In this document: positions 6,501-8,390 of the stretch, in pieces | How the letters are laid out: each line of letters opens with the position of its first letter | How positions within the stretch are numbered: the first letter of the stretch is position 1 | NCBI GenBank assembly: GCA_003524335.1 | Contig: DQHV01000086.1 | Span: forward strand, 7,595 to 15,984 | Reading direction: 5' to 3' | DNA: 8,390 nt | DNA from: Candidatus Aminicenantota bacterium | GTDB taxonomy: Bacteria > Acidobacteriota > Aminicenantia > Aminicenantales > UBA8522 | Program-made: the position numbers and the translations under genes | The notes under the pieces: generated by a model | Database searches by the model: none | What the model was told of the DNA's origin: nothing | Seen by the model: only the letters and a program-made list of their open reading frames with translations

Positions 6501-6539
6501 GAACGGAAACGGAGGGAAAATAGACGGGGGATGATAAAG
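6501..6539 (-). promoter_or_regulatory. C-rich, G-poor leader tract, possible Rho loading (rut) site
   Basis: Read on the minus strand, these 39 nt just after the leader-peptide stop contain 16 C and 17 T but only 3 G and 3 A. Such unstructured C-over-G tracts are the usual context for Rho loading. A small stem TCCGC/GCGGA (6487-6491 and 6498-6502; 6-nt loop AAAACA) follows it. Rho involvement is an inference. Confidence 0.4.
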
Positions 6540-6629
6540 CTATAGGGCGGCGGAAACCGCCCACCAGAACCAGGCCGGAACGACGCAAGAAGCAGGGGGT
6601 GCAATCCGAACGCTTCTTGGGTCAGGCAT
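6540..6629 (-). CDS. Putative Trp-rich regulatory leader peptide upstream of trpB2
   Basis: A 29-codon ORF, ATG at 6629 to TAG at 6540, lies between the trpB2 promoter and gene. Its near-terminal residues are A19-W20-F21-W22-W23-A24, encoded TGG TTC TGG TGG. The third Trp codon runs directly into a GC-rich hairpin (6545-6562), and the stop codon lies 2 nt after that hairpin. Clustered codons for the end product are the hallmark of amino-acid biosynthetic leaders (trpL), and Trp-Phe pairs recall TnaC. The ATG is only about 3 nt from the predicted transcript start and has no Shine-Dalgarno, so translation would have to be leaderless or nearly so. That is the main weakness. No homology to a named leader can be claimed. 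Confidence 0.5.
   Translation of the reverse strand: MPDPRSVRIAPPASCVVPAWFWWAVSAAL
6545..6562 (-). promoter_or_regulatory. GC-rich hairpin in the trpB2 leader, overlapping the Trp codons
   Basis: In the leader RNA GGGCGG pairs with CCGCCC (6-bp stem, 6-nt loop). An alternative register is GGCGG/CCGCC with a 3-nt loop. The 5' arm starts inside the last of three Trp codons, so a ribosome stalled there would keep it from forming. The following bases, UAUAGCUUUAUC, do not form a strong U-tract. An upstream stem CAAGAAGC/GCTTCTTG (6612-6619 and 6586-6593, 18-nt loop) lies early in the leader ORF. Confidence 0.5.
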
Positions 6630-6639
6630 GATGGAAGCG

Positions 6640-6668
6640 ATGATAATGAATTCTCTGCGGAATGTCAA
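6640..6668 (-). promoter_or_regulatory. Predicted sigma70-type promoter of the trpB2 transcript
   Basis: Minus-strand -35 TTGACA (6668-6663; perfect), a 17-bp spacer and -10 TATCAT (6645-6640; 5 of 6). Transcription would start near 6632, about 165 nt before the trpB2 ATG. The long leader and the strong boxes together suggest control after initiation. Confidence 0.75.
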
Positions 6669-6708
6669 ATCTTAGTCTGGAGGTCATCGGCCGGGAGGAA
6701 AAATTCGA

Positions 6709-6720
6709 CAAAACGTTTTG
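6709..6720. promoter_or_regulatory. 12-bp perfect palindrome CAAAACGTTTTG, possible operator
   Basis: The site lies about 40 bp upstream of the trpB2 -35 box and about 45 bp after the alpha-galactosidase stop. A-rich palindromes with a central CG resemble LacI-family operators, but no such regulator is in the window and a single short site can occur by chance. The remainder of the gap 6669-6766 shows nothing else I can name. Confidence 0.3.
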
Positions 6721-6766
6721 ATACTTCCGACTAAACGACTTCCCTCCTCGATCTTCAAGCGGCGGA

Positions 6767-8371
6767 TTATCTGGACTTGCCGCCCACATCCCGGCTGACT
6801 TCCAGGTCCACGTCGTAATAGAGGGCTGACATCGGCTTGCCCGAAACCGGCTCCGAGTTGTCGGCCCGGACGACGGCGTGATAAAGACCCTTTTTCAAAC
6901 CAGCTGTGGAGACCGTGTTGATGAAGCTCTGACTCTTGCCGCTCTTGTTTACGGTGACGGAGAGCCAGGCGGGAAGTCCCTCCCCCACTCTCCAGAGCGG
7001 CAGCTCCGCGCTCCCCTTGTTGGTGATTGTTATCGCGCCGGTGAGTTTCTGCGGAGTTGCGCCCGTCGCCCGGAGCGATACGAGGTAGGTATCGGCCACG
7101 ATAATGGGCGGCAGCGGAAAATCGTCCTTCACCGAAACCCGGAGCATGGCCACATCATCCGGAGCCACGCTTACGGTCACGCCTCCGGTCGAAGGGCCGG
7201 TCGTCTCGTGCGTCCACAGGTTCCGCACATAACAGGCGGCCGCCGCATCCACCCCGATCTCGGACCAGGCGACCCGCTTCTGCGCCGGGTGGCGTCCCTG
7301 GTTAAACACCAGCACCGCCCGGCTCCCGTCGAAGAGAGGCTTCCCCGCCCAGAAGCTGATGGTCCCGTCGGTCCAGACGACCTTCCCCTGGATGCCCAGG
7401 GGATCCTGGTCGATGGCGATCGCTTCCAGGTTGGTGAGCGTTTTTATCGTGGCTTCCGACATCGACCGCAGGTCGTTCCCGGCGATGAGAGGCGCCGTCA
7501 TCATGCACCACAGGCTGAAGAAACTCCGGTTCTGGGTCTCGCTGATACCCGGCATTCCCGCGATCATCATGTCGGGGTCGTTCCAGTGGCCGGGGCCGGC
7601 GAATGCGGCCAGCTTTTCGTTGGCGAAAGCCATCCTTATGGCTCTCGCCCAGTCCGCCTGGCCCGGGGCGCAGATGTCGGCGGTTGTGCGCCAGAGATGC
7701 CCGACGGCCGCCGCCCACCGCCACGGGTATCCTTCGCCCCACGAGCAGAGGCTGTGGACGACGGGACGGCCGGCGGCGTGCTGGGCATCGTGGAGGGTCG
7801 TATAGGTCTTGACGATGTCCTGGCCCTCGGTGTTGCACCAGTCGATCTTGATGTAGTCCGCGCGCCATTCGGCGAACTGACGCATGTCTTCGAACTCGTG
7901 GTCCTTGGTTCCCGGCATGGCCTTGCTGCAGGTGTGGGTTCCAGCGTCCGTGTAGAGCGCGTACTTCAGTCCCTTCTTGTGGATGTAATCGCCGAGCCCG
8001 CGCAGCCCGCTCGGGTAGCGCTCGAGGTTTGTGGTCAGAAGGCCGTCGGCCGGGCGGTAGAAACAGATTCCCTCGTCCGGGCCGACGAAGGCGTAGCCGG
8101 CATCCTTAAGGCCGGTCGAGACGAGCGCGTCGACGATCTCCCTGATGAGCTTCTCGTTCTGCGGCTCCTCGCCGAAGATGTTCCACGGGTACCATCCCAT
8201 CGGCGGCGTGAGGGCCAGGCCGTCGTCGAGGGCGCGGACGGCGGGCACGGCTGATTGGACATCGGGAAAGACGGAGTGAGTTCGGGGGGAAAGCCCTCGA
8301 GACGGGCCGAATGACGTATATGATAGTAGTGCGCACAATGCCACGGCGACGATCAGCCAAATCTTTTTCAT
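6767..8371 (-). CDS. Exported GH27 alpha-galactosidase with C-terminal beta-sandwich-like domain
   Basis: A 534-residue secreted glycosidase. MKKIWLIVAVALCALLS is a Sec signal with no convincing lipobox. The GH27 (alpha/beta)8 barrel begins at LALTPPMGW (52-60) and continues through LYTDAGTHTCSK (139-150). The nucleophile is D177 (YIKIDWC), the acid/base is D232 (WRTTADI), and GPGHWNDPDMM (259-269) follows. These are the retaining alpha-galactosidase/alpha-N-acetylgalactosaminidase signatures. The usual MGWNSWN reads MGWYPWN here, which may alter the active-site entrance. A beta-rich C-terminal barrel cap (about 330-415) is followed by an extra domain (about 425-525) with LPAWLSVTVNKSG and GLYHAVVRAD, resembling a BACON/Ig-like sandwich often used for carbohydrate or surface attachment. 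AAGGAGG lies 6 nt before the ATG, so the start is secure. Its promoter lies outside the window. The likely role is removal of terminal alpha-galactose from oligo- or polysaccharides. Confidence 0.93.
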   Translation of the reverse strand: MKKIWLIVAVALCALLSYTSFGPSRGLSPRTHSVFPDVQSAVPAVRALDDGLALTPPMGWYPWNIFGEEPQNEKLIREIVDALVSTGLKDAGYAFVGPDEGICFYRPADGLLTTNLERYPSGLRGLGDYIHKKGLKYALYTDAGTHTCSKAMPGTKDHEFEDMRQFAEWRADYIKIDWCNTEGQDIVKTYTTLHDAQHAAGRPVVHSLCSWGEGYPWRWAAAVGHLWRTTADICAPGQADWARAIRMAFANEKLAAFAGPGHWNDPDMMIAGMPGISETQNRSFFSLWCMMTAPLIAGNDLRSMSEATIKTLTNLEAIAIDQDPLGIQGKVVWTDGTISFWAGKPLFDGSRAVLVFNQGRHPAQKRVAWSEIGVDAAAACYVRNLWTHETTGPSTGGVTVSVAPDDVAMLRVSVKDDFPLPPIIVADTYLVSLRATGATPQKLTGAITITNKGSAELPLWRVGEGLPAWLSVTVNKSGKSQSFINTVSTAGLKKGLYHAVVRADNSEPVSGKPMSALYYDVDLEVSRDVGGKSR

Positions 8372-8377
8372 AATTTT

Positions 8378-8384
8378 CCTCCTT
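8378..8384 (-). promoter_or_regulatory. Ribosome binding site of the alpha-galactosidase gene
   Basis: AAGGAGG on the minus strand, 6 nt before the ATG at 8371. It is a near-ideal site and fixes the start. It contrasts with the repressor gene and the leader ORF in this window, which have none. Confidence 0.88.
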
Positions 8385-8390
8385 CGCCTG

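Noticed and set aside
6467..6604. N-terminal extension of TrpB2 from a TTG at 6604
   Set aside because: The extra residues have no resemblance to the family. The stretch is better explained as the leader region, and the GGAG site lies next to 6466.
6691..6756. GGGAGGAA ... TTCCCTCC as a terminator hairpin for the alpha-galactosidase
   Set aside because: The arms do not pair without mismatches, the loop is long, and no U-tract follows.
6878..8254. 458-codon open frame on the plus strand, antisense to the alpha-galactosidase
   Set aside because: Shadow frame of a GC-rich gene. The product is Arg/Gly/Val-rich with no recognisable domain, while the opposite strand has unmistakable GH27 motifs.

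Overview
This is a GC-rich stretch of bacterial chromosome, apparently from a Gram-negative heterotroph. Three exported enzymes have Sec signal peptides; in two the likely cleavage site is followed by Gln (HA|Q, SA|Q). That feature, a DUF4910-like M28 peptidase, and several separate single-gene units of exported hydrolases remind me of Acidobacteriota, perhaps Aminicenantia. This is an impression from style, not a placement. I see no tRNA, rRNA, CRISPR, insertion sequence or phage gene.

Layout: (a) 33-1444, minus strand: a BlaI/MecI/CopY-type repressor and an M56 (BlaR1/MecR1-type) membrane metallopeptidase overlap by ATGA. A consensus-like promoter with a TACA-N3-TGTA operator inside its spacer lies just upstream. 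The M56 protein has no penicillin-binding sensor domain and ends in a short Cys/His-rich tail. (b) 1569-2756, minus strand: an exported serine hydrolase of the class C beta-lactamase fold with its own promoter. (c) 2994-5090, plus strand: an exported M28-superfamily zinc aminopeptidase with a PA-like insert and a winged-helix-like C-terminus. (d) 5168-6466, minus strand: a stand-alone TrpB2-type tryptophan synthase beta chain. It is preceded by a leader of about 165 nt that can encode a 29-residue peptide with Trp-Phe-Trp-Trp near its end. (e) 6767-8371, minus strand: an exported GH27 alpha-galactosidase with a C-terminal beta-sandwich-like domain.

The genes do not form one pathway. Each unit seems to have its own promoter; that of the alpha-galactosidase lies beyond the right edge. 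The exported hydrolases fit scavenging of peptides and galactosides, and TrpB2 fits indole salvage to tryptophan.

The most interesting element is the trpB2 leader. It has a near-consensus promoter, a short ORF with clustered Trp codons, a GC-rich hairpin beginning at the third Trp codon, and then a C-rich, G-poor tract. This looks like a trpL- or tnaC-like tryptophan-sensing leader on a TrpB2 gene. Second is the repressor/protease pair, which may sense something other than a beta-lactam, possibly a metal.
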